Positions 26,958 through 36,442 of a DNA stretch of 64,000 nt are shown here, in pieces. Position 1 is the first letter of the stretch. Each line of letters opens with the position of its first letter. The notes below the pieces were generated by a model. The model was not told the DNA's origin. It ran no database searches and saw only the letters and a list, made by a program, of their open reading frames with translations. Source of the DNA: Burkholderia pseudomultivorans (GTDB lineage Bacteria > Pseudomonadota > Gammaproteobacteria > Burkholderiales > Burkholderiaceae); assembly GCF_001718415.1 (NCBI RefSeq), contig NZ_CP013379.1, forward strand, positions 1 to 64,000. Reading direction: 5' to 3'. Position numbers and translations under genes: made by a program.

Positions 26958-28796
26958 AGCCAGATACGGCAGTGCTTGGTCCGAAAGCGGTACTACGCCC
27001 GTAACCTTTTGAATCGGATCGTGCAGCTGCCGTTCGAGGCCGAGGGCGCTCATCCTGTAGTCGATGCTCTCTCGTTACTACGTGTGCTATATCGACGTCG
27101 CGCTTATCTCCTGCCCGACGGGGTCAATATCAGGCTTGGGCGCGCGTGGCGCGAGGCGATCGATGGTTACGATCGGCTGCGGGCCATGGTTGCTTTCGAG
27201 TGGGCCACCCTCTTTGCGCTCCGTGTCGCCCTGCGCAACGGCTCGGTTTTCATCGACCACAGCTTCTCGTTCAGAAGTCAGTCGCATATGCTGATCTCGG
27301 CCGAGCAGTGGAAGGCGAAGCGGAACAAGCACTATGGACACCTCGGCCTGCCCCAAGACCCGAACGAATTTCTCGGACCAATCCTTGAACAGCTCGAACA
27401 GCGCCTCGCACTACTCGATGATGCCGTGGTCAATGGTTCGATCCGTGTTGATACTGCTGTCCACCTCGACCCGATGGCTGCGCAGGATCCAGACCCACAA
27501 GCCGATCAACTTCGCCGTCAGATCTTCGAAGCTCATCCGCCAGGCCAATTTCCCGAGATCATCCTCGAGATCGATAGTGCTACACGCTTCAGTTGGACCC
27601 TGCTTGGACGCGAGCCGCGGTCGCGCACCGAGTTACTGATGGTGTATTCGGCGATCCTGGCTCACGGCACATCGCTGACGGCTGCTGATATTTCTCGGAT
27701 GGTCCCGGAAGTGTCAACTGAGGCGATTCGTCAAATGATGAAGTGTCTCGCGGACGAACGAATGCTGCGTACAGCGGCCGACGCCGTCCTTGAATTCATG
27801 CACGAACACCCGATCGCCGCCCACTGGGGGCGAGCCGATCTAGCATCGTCCGACATGATGTCGCTGGAGACAACCCGGACGATTTGGCGAGCGCGTGCGG
27901 ATCCACGTCGCCGGACTGCATCCATCGGGATGTACACGCATGTGCTAGATCGTTGGGGCATTTTCTACGACCAGCCAATCATCCTGAATGAGCGACAAGC
28001 AGGCGCAGCAATCGAGGGCATCGTCCGGCAAAGCGCCACCAAGGACATAGCTCAACTCGCCGTCGATACCCACGGTTACACCGATTTCGCGATGAGCGTG
28101 TCCCGGGCGCTTGGCTTTGATTTATGCCCTCGCCTGTCACACCTTCGTGACCGACGTCTTCACGTGCCTCGCAGTCAGGTTGTGCCGGCGCGGCTCGCAG
28201 GGGTCACGGATCGGGACGTCCGACTCGGCCTCATCGTTGACGTGTGGGACGAATTCGTGAGGATCGCCGCATCGATTCGCTCTGGCCAATGCACGGCTGT
28301 CGAAGCGATTGCGAGATTCGGATCTGCTGCTCGAGGGCAGGCTGTGTACGATGGCGGCGTTCACATCGGCCGCTTATTCAGAAGCATTTTTTTGATCGAC
28401 TACTTCACCAATGCCTCTTTCCGGTCGGAGTTGCAACATGCCCTGAATCGGGGAGAAGCGGTGCATACCGTGCAACGCGCAATTCACATCGGTCGCATTC
28501 CGGTGGAGCTAGCTCGGCGCCAGGAATCGCTCGCGGCAGTGTCATCGGCGTTGACCCTGCTCTCGAACATCTTGATGGCCTGGAACACCACCCATATGCA
28601 ACGCGCCCTGGAGAACATCGAAGCTAGCCGGGGGCAGCCGATCGCGACCGAGCAACTCCGGCGAATCGCCCCAACTCATATCGAAGGCATCAACTTGCGC
28701 GGCACCTTCAATTTTCCCGTGTCACTGTACGCAAAGCGGATCTTGCCGAGCATCGCGGCCGACAACCCCATTCCGTCAACCAGTCGGAGCGCCTAA
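26916..28796 (+). CDS. Tn3-family transposase, N-terminally truncated
   Basis: About 626 aa from the first ATG inside the left end, against roughly 950-1000 aa for intact Tn3 transposases. Homology starts abruptly in the middle (LLNRIVQLPFEAEGAHPVV). The catalytic triad is present: Asp313 (ASSDMMS), Asp384 (VDTHGYTDF) and Glu590 (HIEGINLRG). The missing N-terminal third normally binds the inverted repeats, so this copy may be inactive or need help in trans. The deletion abuts the left end. Confidence 0.85.
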   Translation: MLFSGLMHLCLARLSQIRQCLVRKRYYARNLLNRIVQLPFEAEGAHPVVDALSLLRVLYRRRAYLLPDGVNIRLGRAWREAIDGYDRLRAMVAFEWATLFALRVALRNGSVFIDHSFSFRSQSHMLISAEQWKAKRNKHYGHLGLPQDPNEFLGPILEQLEQRLALLDDAVVNGSIRVDTAVHLDPMAAQDPDPQADQLRRQIFEAHPPGQFPEIILEIDSATRFSWTLLGREPRSRTELLMVYSAILAHGTSLTAADISRMVPEVSTEAIRQMMKCLADERMLRTAADAVLEFMHEHPIAAHWGRADLASSDMMSLETTRTIWRARADPRRRTASIGMYTHVLDRWGIFYDQPIILNERQAGAAIEGIVRQSATKDIAQLAVDTHGYTDFAMSVSRALGFDLCPRLSHLRDRRLHVPRSQVVPARLAGVTDRDVRLGLIVDVWDEFVRIAASIRSGQCTAVEAIARFGSAARGQAVYDGGVHIGRLFRSIFLIDYFTNASFRSELQHALNRGEAVHTVQRAIHIGRIPVELARRQESLAAVSSALTLLSNILMAWNTTHMQRALENIEASRGQPIATEQLRRIAPTHIEGINLRGTFNFPVSLYAKRILPSIAADNPIPSTSRSA

Positions 28797-28862
28797 CGAC
28801 AGGGTGTCCTGGCGCCGCCGGTCGGGGGAACTCTCATCCTCAATGCGGTCACGTCCGGAGAT

Positions 28863-29027
28863 GCCCTCTGCTTCGTTAGCGAAGGATAGACACTAACCCA
28901 TTGTTTTGTCGGAATAAATATTTAGGGCCGCAAGGCAAGTCCTTGCCAGGCCTAAAGACATCTAACCGGAAAAGCGCACGGAAATCAAAACCACCCCTGT
29001 CTACCATTCGCCAACGAAGCAGAGGGC
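28863..29027. repeat. 30-bp inverted arms flanking an internal transposon end
   Basis: Left arm 28,863-28,892 and right arm 28,998-29,027 match at 27 of 30 positions in inverted orientation and enclose 105 bp. The right arm starts exactly where the internal end (CACCCC) stops. Purpose unknown. Confidence 0.6.
28881..28997 (-). repeat. Internal transposon-end copy 1 (diverged)
   Basis: About 117 bp ending in CACCCC, related to copy 2 and to the right end of the transposon. It carries TCTAACCGGAAAAGCGCACG where copy 2 has the TCCGGTT-type core. Together with the left end it would define a 2.1-kb minimal unit. Confidence 0.65.
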
Positions 29028-29140
29028 GTCCCCGAACGCGGTGTCTCGAAGATGAGTGGCCCCTCGACCGGCAGTGCCAGTCGTGATAGCGCCCTAGGTC
29101 GACACTGCCGCCTCCGAAGACAATCACCGCTCTTCGCCCA

Positions 29141-29256
29141 AGGGGTAGACATTAACCCGTTGGTTTGTATCGATATTTATTTGGGGCCACACGGGGGAGC
29201 CTTATCAGGACTAAGGACATCCAACCGGAAGAATGCACGGGAGTCAAGGGCACCCC
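29141..29256 (-). repeat. Internal transposon-end copy 2
   Basis: Its terminal 50 bp (29,207-29,256) are identical, as far as I can read, to the outer right end at 56,926-56,975. With the left end it would define a 2.36-kb minimal element. The interval 28,797-29,472 holds only these end copies and no gene. Confidence 0.75.
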
Positions 29257-29472
29257 CTCTCCTGTTACGCGGCGTTCACCATTACGTCAATCGGCCGCTA
29301 ACCCGCGGCACACAAGGCTCTTCCGCCTGAATTCCATCATCGAACCGAAAAAGTCCCAACTTTAGTGCAAATTCGTACCGACTGTTCTACGTTTGACAGT
29401 AAAGACGGCAACACGCGCAATTGCGGGACCAGCCTGCGGCGGCTCGGAATGCCGCGAGGTTCGAACGCGTGC

Positions 29473-30400
29473 TCAGAACACCGCTTTCGCATCCTGTACC
29501 AGCATGTCCGCGGCCTTCTCGCCGATCATGATGGTGGCGGCATTGGTCGCACCCGAGATCGGCAGCGGCATCACGGACGCATCGGCGACGCGCAGGCCCT
29601 GCACGCCGCGCACGCGCAGACGCGCATCGACCACCGCCATCGGGTCGCTGTCGGGCCCCATGCGCGCGGTGCCGGTCACCGCCGCGCTGGCGCGCAAACG
29701 CGAGAATCTCCTCGTCGGTGCGTACGTCCTTGCCGGGGAACATCTCGTCGACGTAGTACGGCGCGAACGGCTTGGCCTGCAATACGGCGCGCGCCATCTT
29801 CACCACGGCCACCATCGCGCGCTGGTCCGATTCGTCGGTCAGGTAGTTGGGTCGAACTTCGGGCAGCTCGTCGATGTTCGCGGAGCGCGCCCGGACACAG
29901 CCGCGACTGTCGGGGCGCTGCTTGTGGCCGCCCAGCGTCATGCCCGGACAGTGATCGAGCAGGCCTGGCAACCCTTCCTGATAGCTGCCGGGCGTGAACG
30001 AAACCTGCAGGTCGGGGCCCGCCAGCGACGGTTCGGAGCGAAAGAAGAAGCGCATCGGCACCGGGCCCAGGCTCAGGATGCTCGGCCGGCCGAGGAAATA
30101 CCGGGCGATCTCCCGGGCAAGCGGCAGCCCGCGCCCGCGCTCGTTGATGGTCGCGACGTCCTTCACCTTGACGGCCACGCGCAGGTTGAAGTGATCGACG
30201 AGATTCGCGCCCACGCCGGGCAGGTCGACCTGCGGCTGCACGCCGATGGCGCGCAGGTGCGCGCTGTCGCCGATGCCGGAGATCTGCAGCAGGCGCGGCG
30301 TGTTCAGCGCACCCGCCGCGACGATCACCTCGCGCTCGGGTGCGCCGGTGCCGCCGGACCGATACCGCACGCCCACCGCGCGGCGGCCGTCTGCGCGCGC
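29473..30400 (-). pseudogene. GMC oxidoreductase, 3' part, frameshifted
   Basis: Homologous to the intact GMC enzyme at 53,315-54,946: REVIVAAGALNTPRLLQISG, GPDLQVSFTPGSY and, in a shifted frame, [19 protein letters not shown]. The N-terminal FAD-binding half is missing. A small deletion near 29,695 shifts the frame and removes the catalytic His-containing motif (AFHHMG in the intact paralogue). It is fused at about 30,400 to an aldehyde dehydrogenase fragment. Confidence 0.85.
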
Positions 30401-30618
30401 ATGCGCGGCCACGGGCCTTCGTCGAACGCCTTGCGTGCAGCGGCTACCGCGAGCGCCACGCCACGCGTGCCGGCTTCGGCGAAGCTGGTCATGACCTCGT
30501 TCGTGCAGGGGTTGATCTGGTCGAAACGCGCATCGGGCCAGTCGAGCCACTGGCCGTCGATGAAGAGGCGGCCCGGGCTGACATTCAGCGCATCGAGCCG
30601 GGAAACGAGACTGAGCAT
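30400..30618 (-). pseudogene. Aldehyde dehydrogenase N-terminal fragment
   Basis: About 72 codons match the start of an aldehyde dehydrogenase (GRLFIDGQWLDWPDA, INPCTNEVMTSFAEA, AFDEGPWPRM). The rest of the ~490-aa enzyme is gone and the sequence passes into the GMC fragment, which points to a deletion joining two formerly neighbouring genes. Confidence 0.8.
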
Positions 30619-30639
30619 GGGTTCAGAGAGGTAAGGGGG

Positions 30640-31533
30640 TTACTTCGGCACCCCGGTGAAGACGTAGTCGCCCTCCGGGTCCTTGCTGATCAACCCGAAC
30701 GACGGCGAACAGAAATGCGTACAGGTAAACAGCGTGGCGCTGCCGTCGAGGCGTGACAGCAGCGTGTGCCGCGTGGCGGCCGATTGCGCGTTGTCGTAGT
30801 CCAGCACCAGCGCCATGTCCGGCCGGGCGACCTGCACCGGGTGATGCATCGCGTCGCCGCCGATGATGAATTTTTCCGTGCCCGCGTCGACCTCGATCGC
30901 GATGTGGCCGATCGAGTGCCCGGGCGTGGAGAACACCGAGATGCCGTCACCCAGGTCGGTGTCGTGGTCGATGAAGTTTGCGAGCCTCGCATCGACGACC
31001 GGCTTGATGGACTCATGAAACGAAATGTCCTGCGCCTCGTACATCGTGTCGTTCGGGTCGCCCTGTTGCGCAAACGCGTATTCCGTCTTGCCGAAGTGGT
31101 AGGTCGCGTTGGGAAAGGTGGGCAGCCACTGGCCGTCCTGCTTGTACGTGTTCCAGCCGACGTGATCGAAATGCAGGTGCGTGCACAGCACGTCGGTGAC
31201 CGCGTGACGGTCGATGCCGGCCTGCTCCAGCGTCGCCAGGAATTCCAGCCGCAGATCGGCGAACGCGTCGAAGCCCGCGAGCTGCTTGTCGTTGCCGACA
31301 CAGGTGTCGACCACCAGCACGCGCGTGCCGGTCGTGACGATGAAGCACTGGCTGACGGCGCGCATGCGGTATTCGTCGTCCACGTAGGGCGGCTTCATCC
31401 ACGGTATGGACTTCATCAGGTCGGGTGTGGCCTCGGGCAGCAGCGTGCGCAGAATTCCGCTGATGTCCATCTCGACGATCTGCACGACTTCCGCGTGACC
31501 GATCCTGGAGTGAATGGTGCGCAGCAACGGCAT
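30640..31533 (-). CDS. Metallo-beta-lactamase-fold hydrolase
   Basis: 297 aa from an ATG preceded by AAGGAGA; the frame is open further up but lacks that site. The zinc-binding motif is clear (CTHLHFDHVGWN), with a further His in STPGHSIGHIAI and Asp in GGDAMHHPV. Members hydrolyse lactones or thioesters and related bonds; the substrate here is unknown. No signal peptide. It precedes the ALDH/GMC remnants on the same strand. A decayed paralogue lies at 54,952-55,152 next to the intact GMC gene. Confidence 0.88.
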   Translation of the reverse strand: MPLLRTIHSRIGHAEVVQIVEMDISGILRTLLPEATPDLMKSIPWMKPPYVDDEYRMRAVSQCFIVTTGTRVLVVDTCVGNDKQLAGFDAFADLRLEFLATLEQAGIDRHAVTDVLCTHLHFDHVGWNTYKQDGQWLPTFPNATYHFGKTEYAFAQQGDPNDTMYEAQDISFHESIKPVVDARLANFIDHDTDLGDGISVFSTPGHSIGHIAIEVDAGTEKFIIGGDAMHHPVQVARPDMALVLDYDNAQSAATRHTLLSRLDGSATLFTCTHFCSPSFGLISKDPEGDYVFTGVPK

Positions 31534-31794
31534 GGCGCGTCTCCTTGTCATTTTTATATACGATATATTCCATCGAAGGGCAGGCCGACAGGGTTTCTCG
31601 ACCGCCTGCCGATAGATCGACCATTGCACCACGGCGCACGCCGTTGCCCCGTCTTTTCCATCGCAACGTTTCGCCCTTCGAAACGGGGGGCCACGATGCC
31701 GGACGAAAAGCACGTGACACGCATCGCTCGCCTCCCCCGGAACAATGCGCGCGCCGCATTTCGGACAACGACGGGACGGGCTTCTGACAGGAAA

Positions 31795-32104
31795 CCCTGA
31801 GTCTCCCGCACGCTCATGCCGCGCGGACACTTTGCGATGATCTTTTCGACGAACGCGGTGAGGCGCCTCTCGCCCCTGGCGATCAATAACGAATCGAAAG
31901 CGCCTTCACAGTCGTGCTGAATCTCGACGTCGGCAGGTCGTCGTCAGTCGCAACGCGCTTGTGGCTCGCGCCGTTGCGGTTGATTCGTTCTGCCAGCCGG
32001 CTTGGTGTGGCTCTTCTTGCAGCCCAAGTAGTAGGCCAACTCACTTCCCAGCGCACGCTCAAAGATCGCCTTCTCGAGCGCGACGAGCTGATCGTTAATC
32101 GCCG
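31795..32104 (-). pseudogene. IS256-family transposase remnant
   Basis: Read in shifting frames: DQLVALEKAIFERALGSELA, then YYLGCKKSHTKPAGRTN, then RRLTAFVEKIIAKCPRGMSV and RETQGFL. These are the ordered N-terminal signatures of IS256-type transposases. It is broken by frameshifts and truncated at both ends; the IS3 fragment abuts it. Confidence 0.65.
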
Positions 32105-32109
32105 CCCGG

Positions 32110-32597
32110 TCCAGGGTGCTGATGGCTCGAAAATTCGCACTTTGACGATCGTGGATGTGTTCACGAAGGAGGCGTTGGCGATCGAAGTCGGGCAACGCTT
32201 GAAAGGCGAACACGTGGTGTCAGCATTGAACCGAATCGCCGCTCGGCGCGGCGCTCCGCGGCATCTGTTTGTCGACAATGGCAGCGAGTTCTCCGGGCGC
32301 CTGCTCGACATGTGGGCGTATCACTATCGCGCAAAAATCGACTTCAGCCGACCGGGTAAGCCGACGGACAACCGCCACATCGAGACGTTTAACGGATCAT
32401 TCCGCGATGAGTGTTTGAACCTACATTGGTTCGAGACGTTGGGCGAAGCCAAAGCGATCGTCGAGGCCTGGCGCCGGGATTACAACGAGAGCCGTCCTCA
32501 CTCTGCTCTCAAAGAGTTGGCACCAGCTGAATTCGCCCGTCAGCTGGTGCTTTCGGTGGGTCCGTCTGGACCCGAAACGCCGGAAAACCCGCTCTAG
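32110..32597 (+). pseudogene. IS3-family (IS407-like) transposase OrfB, 3' fragment
   Basis: C-terminal part of a DDE integrase-type transposase: Asp in LTIVDVFTKEALA, Asp in LFVDNGSEF, and Glu in RHIETFNGSFRDECLN, ending with the usual YNESRPHSAL. The N-terminal half and orfA are missing. The open frame extends 200 bp further left, but that part belongs to the IS256 remnant. Confidence 0.85.
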
Positions 32598-32890
32598 ATC
32601 TGGTCCGGAAATCCCAAGCGGATCAACGAAAAACCAACCACTGTCAGATTTAGTCTAGTCCACCGCAAGTCAGGCGCTTGGATTCCTTCACGACAGAAGC
32701 CGCAATGTCGTCAAGCGATGTATTGGTGCTAACATTCGCCTATTGCTCGATGATCCTCGCCTAAGTTGGCTCCGATATTGGATCGGTTGCCACCGTGTGC
32801 AACCGTCTCATCGGCAATTTGCAGCTATTTGTTTCACAAGTTCGGCAACAAGGAAGGCACCCATGATTATGAGAAACATAACCAACGCTT
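32598..32890. other. Intergenic region, no gene seen
   Basis: Holds the decayed right end of the IS3 fragment and probably the promoter of the LysR gene. No convincing frame. Confidence 0.35.
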
Positions 32891-33838
32891 ATGTCCTTGT
32901 ATAGACCGCGACAATCGGGGCGTTCAAGCCGTGTTGACTTGAACCTTGTGGCAACGCTTCAAGCGATTATGGATACTGGCAATGTGTCCAAAGCGGCCAT
33001 CGCGCTCGGTGTGACGCAACCTGCTATCAGCCAGAGTCTCCGCAAGCTGCGAGAGCACTTTGGGGACGAGTTGTTTGTGCGTAGCGGAAATTCACTGAAA
33101 CCGACTCCGCGCATGCTTGCACTGCAACCGGTCATAGCACGCCTTCTTTGCGATCTTGACATACTCTCTCGTCCCCCCGACGGTTTTGACCCCGCGACTG
33201 CCGAGCAGGAATTCATCGTTTGCCTGTCCGAAGTTGCAGAGTTTGCCGTTCTGCCGAGTGTCGCAGCCGAATTCGCACTGCATGCACCGCAATGCCGCAT
33301 ACGCGGGATACGGGTGCATCACTCTCAATTGCTGTCCATGCTCGAGCAAGGGGAAGTGGATCTTGCGGCCGGCAGCTTAGCAGGCGCGGCACCGTCACTG
33401 CGTCAGCAACGACTTGCCGAACATCGTGTCGTCTGCATGGTGTCAGCCCAAGGTAGATGGTCCGATACACAGCTTACCCTACAGGACTATATCGACGGGC
33501 GGCATGTGAGCGTACGCCGGATAGCCGACACTATAGATCCGATCTCTGAGCGTTTGCTGGCGGCTGGGATTCACCGGAACGCGGTGGCGACCGTCTCCAG
33601 CGATTTTGTCGCGGCCCAGACCATCGTCAAGACGGATGCGATCTGCACTGTGGGCGAGCCGGCCGGGCGGCAATTGGCGGCCTTATTCCCAGTCAAATTG
33701 CTGCCCGTACCTTTCAACGTTGGAACACTCACGGCCCGCATGATCTGGCACCAGCGGTTCCAACGCGATGCCAGCCACATATGGTTGCGCAAGCTGATAG
33801 AGACTGCTTATCGAAATTGGGCGTCGCCGAACGATTAA
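32891..33838 (+). CDS. LysR-family transcriptional regulator
   Basis: 315 aa. The N-terminal HTH (residues 16-75) reads DLNLVATLQAIMDTGNVSKA then LGVTQPAISQSLRKLREHFG. The substrate-binding periplasmic-protein-like domain starts at about 95 (EQEFIVCLSEVAEFAVLPSV). It stands upstream of the catabolic operon in the same orientation, 1.2 kb away with IS110 debris between, and is the best candidate for its activator. The effector ligand is unknown. Confidence 0.9.
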   Translation: MSLYRPRQSGRSSRVDLNLVATLQAIMDTGNVSKAAIALGVTQPAISQSLRKLREHFGDELFVRSGNSLKPTPRMLALQPVIARLLCDLDILSRPPDGFDPATAEQEFIVCLSEVAEFAVLPSVAAEFALHAPQCRIRGIRVHHSQLLSMLEQGEVDLAAGSLAGAAPSLRQQRLAEHRVVCMVSAQGRWSDTQLTLQDYIDGRHVSVRRIADTIDPISERLLAAGIHRNAVATVSSDFVAAQTIVKTDAICTVGEPAGRQLAALFPVKLLPVPFNVGTLTARMIWHQRFQRDASHIWLRKLIETAYRNWASPND

Positions 33839-34165
33839 ATCCTACCCCTGCGGTTAAGCGGAAAAGTGCCTGGGCACTCGCTTAGTCCAAGCTCCCAGTC
33901 GCCGCTCGTTAGTACGAATCAACCTGCGCCGATGAGTCCTCGTGCACGCGCAACAGCAAAGCACGGGTTCCCTGTTCACCGTTTGCGCAGAACCTTTCGA
34001 AGGTCCTGCCAGGATTTCTCAACTCCGTACGGGGACCAGTCAGCACTACCTGCCCCCAACGACGAAGTGGCCGAACGATGCTATGTTGATTTACGACGTC
34101 CTCACGTGACCTTGTTCCCTGGTTTCTCTATCGGACGTGTTGAAGTTCACGAGTTTAAACTTCGT
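33839..34165. other. Intergenic region, no gene seen
   Basis: About 330 bp after the LysR gene, without a frame of natural composition. Probably insertion-sequence debris. Confidence 0.35.
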
Positions 34166-34760
34166 TAAAGGTTTCAATCGACGTTCAAAGGGAAGCACCA
34201 CGCGGTCGAGCTTGATCGGAACGGAAAGCGCTTGTACAACGACGACGAGGCCAAGCTGCGCGCCCTCATCTCTGAGCTCGAGACTCACGGTCGACTCCTG
34301 CTCGTCGTCGACTAGCCTTCCACCATCGCCGCGCTTCCAGTGGCTGCCGCCCACGCTGAAGGCATACTCGTCACCATCTGTTGGGAATGGCCATGTGCCG
34401 CATCGCTGATCTGCATGCCGGTGAAGCCAAGACCGATGCCTAGGCTGCGACTATTGCAGAAGCCGCTCTCCCGATGCCGCATACGCTGAGCTCGCGCCCG
34501 TCACCCGGCGCTCTGGCTCGTCGATCCGTGGCGAGCCCCCATCCAGGCGCGGCAACAAAATGCTCAAGCGCGTCTTGCTCCTCTCCGCCTTTGCGGCGTT
34601 TCGAGATCCAGTCTCACGAAACTATAACTCACGCAAGATCCAGCAGGGCAAGCGCCACAACCAGACACTCATCGTGCAGGCGCGGCGACGCGGCGACGTC
34701 GTGCTCACCATGCTGCGCGACGCCACCATTTACCAATCCAAGTCAGCGCCTAACGCTTGA
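34166..34760 (+). pseudogene. IS110-family transposase remnant with internal deletion
   Basis: N-terminal part: HHAVELDRNGKRLY, ALISELETHGRLLLVVD, a TAG stop, then ALPVAAAHAEGILVT and ADLHAGEAKTDA. It jumps to the C-terminal part: YAELAPVTRRSGSSIRGE, then LKRVLLLSAFAAFRDP and GKRHNQTLI. The middle of the gene is deleted and there are stops and frame changes. The following 280 bp (34,761-35,038) hold no gene and presumably the promoter of the catabolic operon. Confidence 0.75.
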
Positions 34761-35038
34761 CGAACAACATAGGGGCACCGCCTGCTCCCACCTCCGCCCC
34801 ACCAATTAAGCATGCGCCATAACTGATGCTTATTTTTTTCATAAGTCTCGGTGTCTTTCTAACTACCTGACTTGCGAATGTAATAGTCGCAACGACCGAT
34901 GCGATGGCTGCGTACAAGGCCACCTACCCAGGAGACAGCCCATGAACGTTGCCATCTGCCGACGAGTTCCGACCTTTGAACAGACGTAATCGTCAGGCCA
35001 TCACCTGATGACCGACGATCAATTGGGCTAATGCAACC

Positions 35039-35926
35039 ATGTTGACGCAAACGAAACTCATCCGTTCCTTCCTTTTCGTTCCCGGTAACAAGCCGACCTG
35101 GATCGAGAAGTCCGTCGAATCCGGAGCCGACGCGCTGATCCTCGATCTCGAGGACAGCGTGCCGCCCGCACAGAAAGTCGAGGCGCGCGAAATTGTCCGT
35201 TCGAAGCTCGCGTGGCTCGCCGAGCAGAAGCAGCGTGTGTGGGTACGCATCAACCGCAGCGCGCACCTGTACGACTTCGACGACATCCTCGCAATTGTGA
35301 GCCCGGCGCTCGAAGGCGTCGTTATTTCGAAGCCGTGCGGGCCGGAAGACATCCACACCGTGTCGTCGATGCTGGCCGAGGCCGAGTACCGCGTCGGCGT
35401 CGAAGTCGGTCACACCAAGGTGATTCCGCTGCTGGAAACCGCCCGCTCGCTGCAACTCGCGTATGAAATCGCGCAGCACGACCGGGTGCCGGCGATCGTC
35501 GGCGCGACCGCGAAGAACGCCGACGTGGCGCGCGCACTGAAGACCGTCTGGTCGCTCGAAGGCCGCGAAACCCAGTTCCTGAAGTCGCGCATCGTGATGG
35601 CCGCGCGCGCCGCCGGCAAGCTGCCGATCGGCGGTGTGTGGCAGCAGGTGCACGACCTCGACGGGCTCAAGGTCTCGTCGGCAAACGACCGCCAGCTCGG
35701 CATGAGCGGCGAGCTGGTGCTGCATCCGTCGAACGTCGAGATCGTCAACCGCACCTACAGCCCGACCGAAGAAGAAGTCGCGTTCTACCAGGGCATGATC
35801 GACGCGCTCGACCAGGCCCAGGCGGAAGGCCGCGCGTCGTGCATTTATGACGGCGAGCACATCGACATCGCCCACGCGAAAACGGCACGCGAAATCATCG
35901 CGCTCGCGCAGTCGTTCAACCGCTGA
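35039..35926 (+). CDS. HpcH/HpaI-CitE-like CoA-ester lyase
   Basis: 295 aa. CitE/malyl-CoA lyase fold: IRSFLFVPGNKP, ADALILDLEDSVPPA (metal-binding acidic residues), then VISKPCGPEDI and TKVIPLLETARSL. The C-terminus has LVLHPSNVEIVNRTYSPTEE. Such lyases split citramalyl-, malyl- or methylmalyl-CoA into acetyl- or propionyl-CoA plus a 2-oxoacid. First gene of a six-gene rightward operon. The exact substrate cannot be told from sequence. Confidence 0.88.
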   Translation: MLTQTKLIRSFLFVPGNKPTWIEKSVESGADALILDLEDSVPPAQKVEAREIVRSKLAWLAEQKQRVWVRINRSAHLYDFDDILAIVSPALEGVVISKPCGPEDIHTVSSMLAEAEYRVGVEVGHTKVIPLLETARSLQLAYEIAQHDRVPAIVGATAKNADVARALKTVWSLEGRETQFLKSRIVMAARAAGKLPIGGVWQQVHDLDGLKVSSANDRQLGMSGELVLHPSNVEIVNRTYSPTEEEVAFYQGMIDALDQAQAEGRASCIYDGEHIDIAHAKTAREIIALAQSFNR

Positions 35927-35957
35927 TTCCCCACCCGAATACGTCAGGAGACACAAA

Positions 35958-36419
35958 ATGGCAGGCCTTTACTTCGAAGAATTCAAGCCCGGCATGGTGA
36001 TCGAGCATGCGATCCGCCGCACGGTGACCGAGACCGACAACGTGCTGTTCTCGGCGATGACCTACAACTGCGCGCCGCTGCACATCGATGCGGAATACAG
36101 CAAGAACACGATGTACGGCCAGCGCCTCGTGAACAGCATGTTCCTGCTCGCGCTGGTGGCGGGCATCACCGTGTACGAAACGACGCTCGGCACGACACTG
36201 GGCAATCTCGGCTTCGGCGAAATTGCGTTCCCGAAGCCGACGTTCCATGGCGACACGATTCGCGTCGAGACCGAGATCCTCGAAACCCGGCTGTCGAAGA
36301 GCCGCAACGACTCCGGCATCGTCAAGTTCAAGCATGTGGCGAAGAACCAGCGCGACGAAATCGTGTGCACCGCGTTGCGCACCGGCCTGATGCTGCTGCG
36401 CCCCGCCAACAACGCCTGA
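35958..36419 (+). CDS. MaoC-like (hot-dog fold) dehydratase/hydratase
   Basis: 153 aa from an ATG with AGGAG 8 nt upstream; the frame is open further up but overlaps the lyase gene out of context. Hot-dog hydratase features: YFEEFKPGMVIEHAIRRTVT, TETDNVLFSAMTYN, and CAPLHIDAEYSKNTMYG with the catalytic Asp/His region. Likely hydrates an enoyl-CoA made by the CoA-transferase/dehydrogenase steps to feed the CitE-like lyase. Starts 31 bp after that gene. Confidence 0.88.
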   Translation: MAGLYFEEFKPGMVIEHAIRRTVTETDNVLFSAMTYNCAPLHIDAEYSKNTMYGQRLVNSMFLLALVAGITVYETTLGTTLGNLGFGEIAFPKPTFHGDTIRVETEILETRLSKSRNDSGIVKFKHVAKNQRDEIVCTALRTGLMLLRPANNA

Positions 36420-36442
36420 ATTCACCCCTACCGGAGAAGACG

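Noticed and set aside
31914..32110. N-terminal extension of the IS3 fragment frame
   Set aside because: This stretch is the reverse strand of an IS256 remnant, not IS3 coding sequence.
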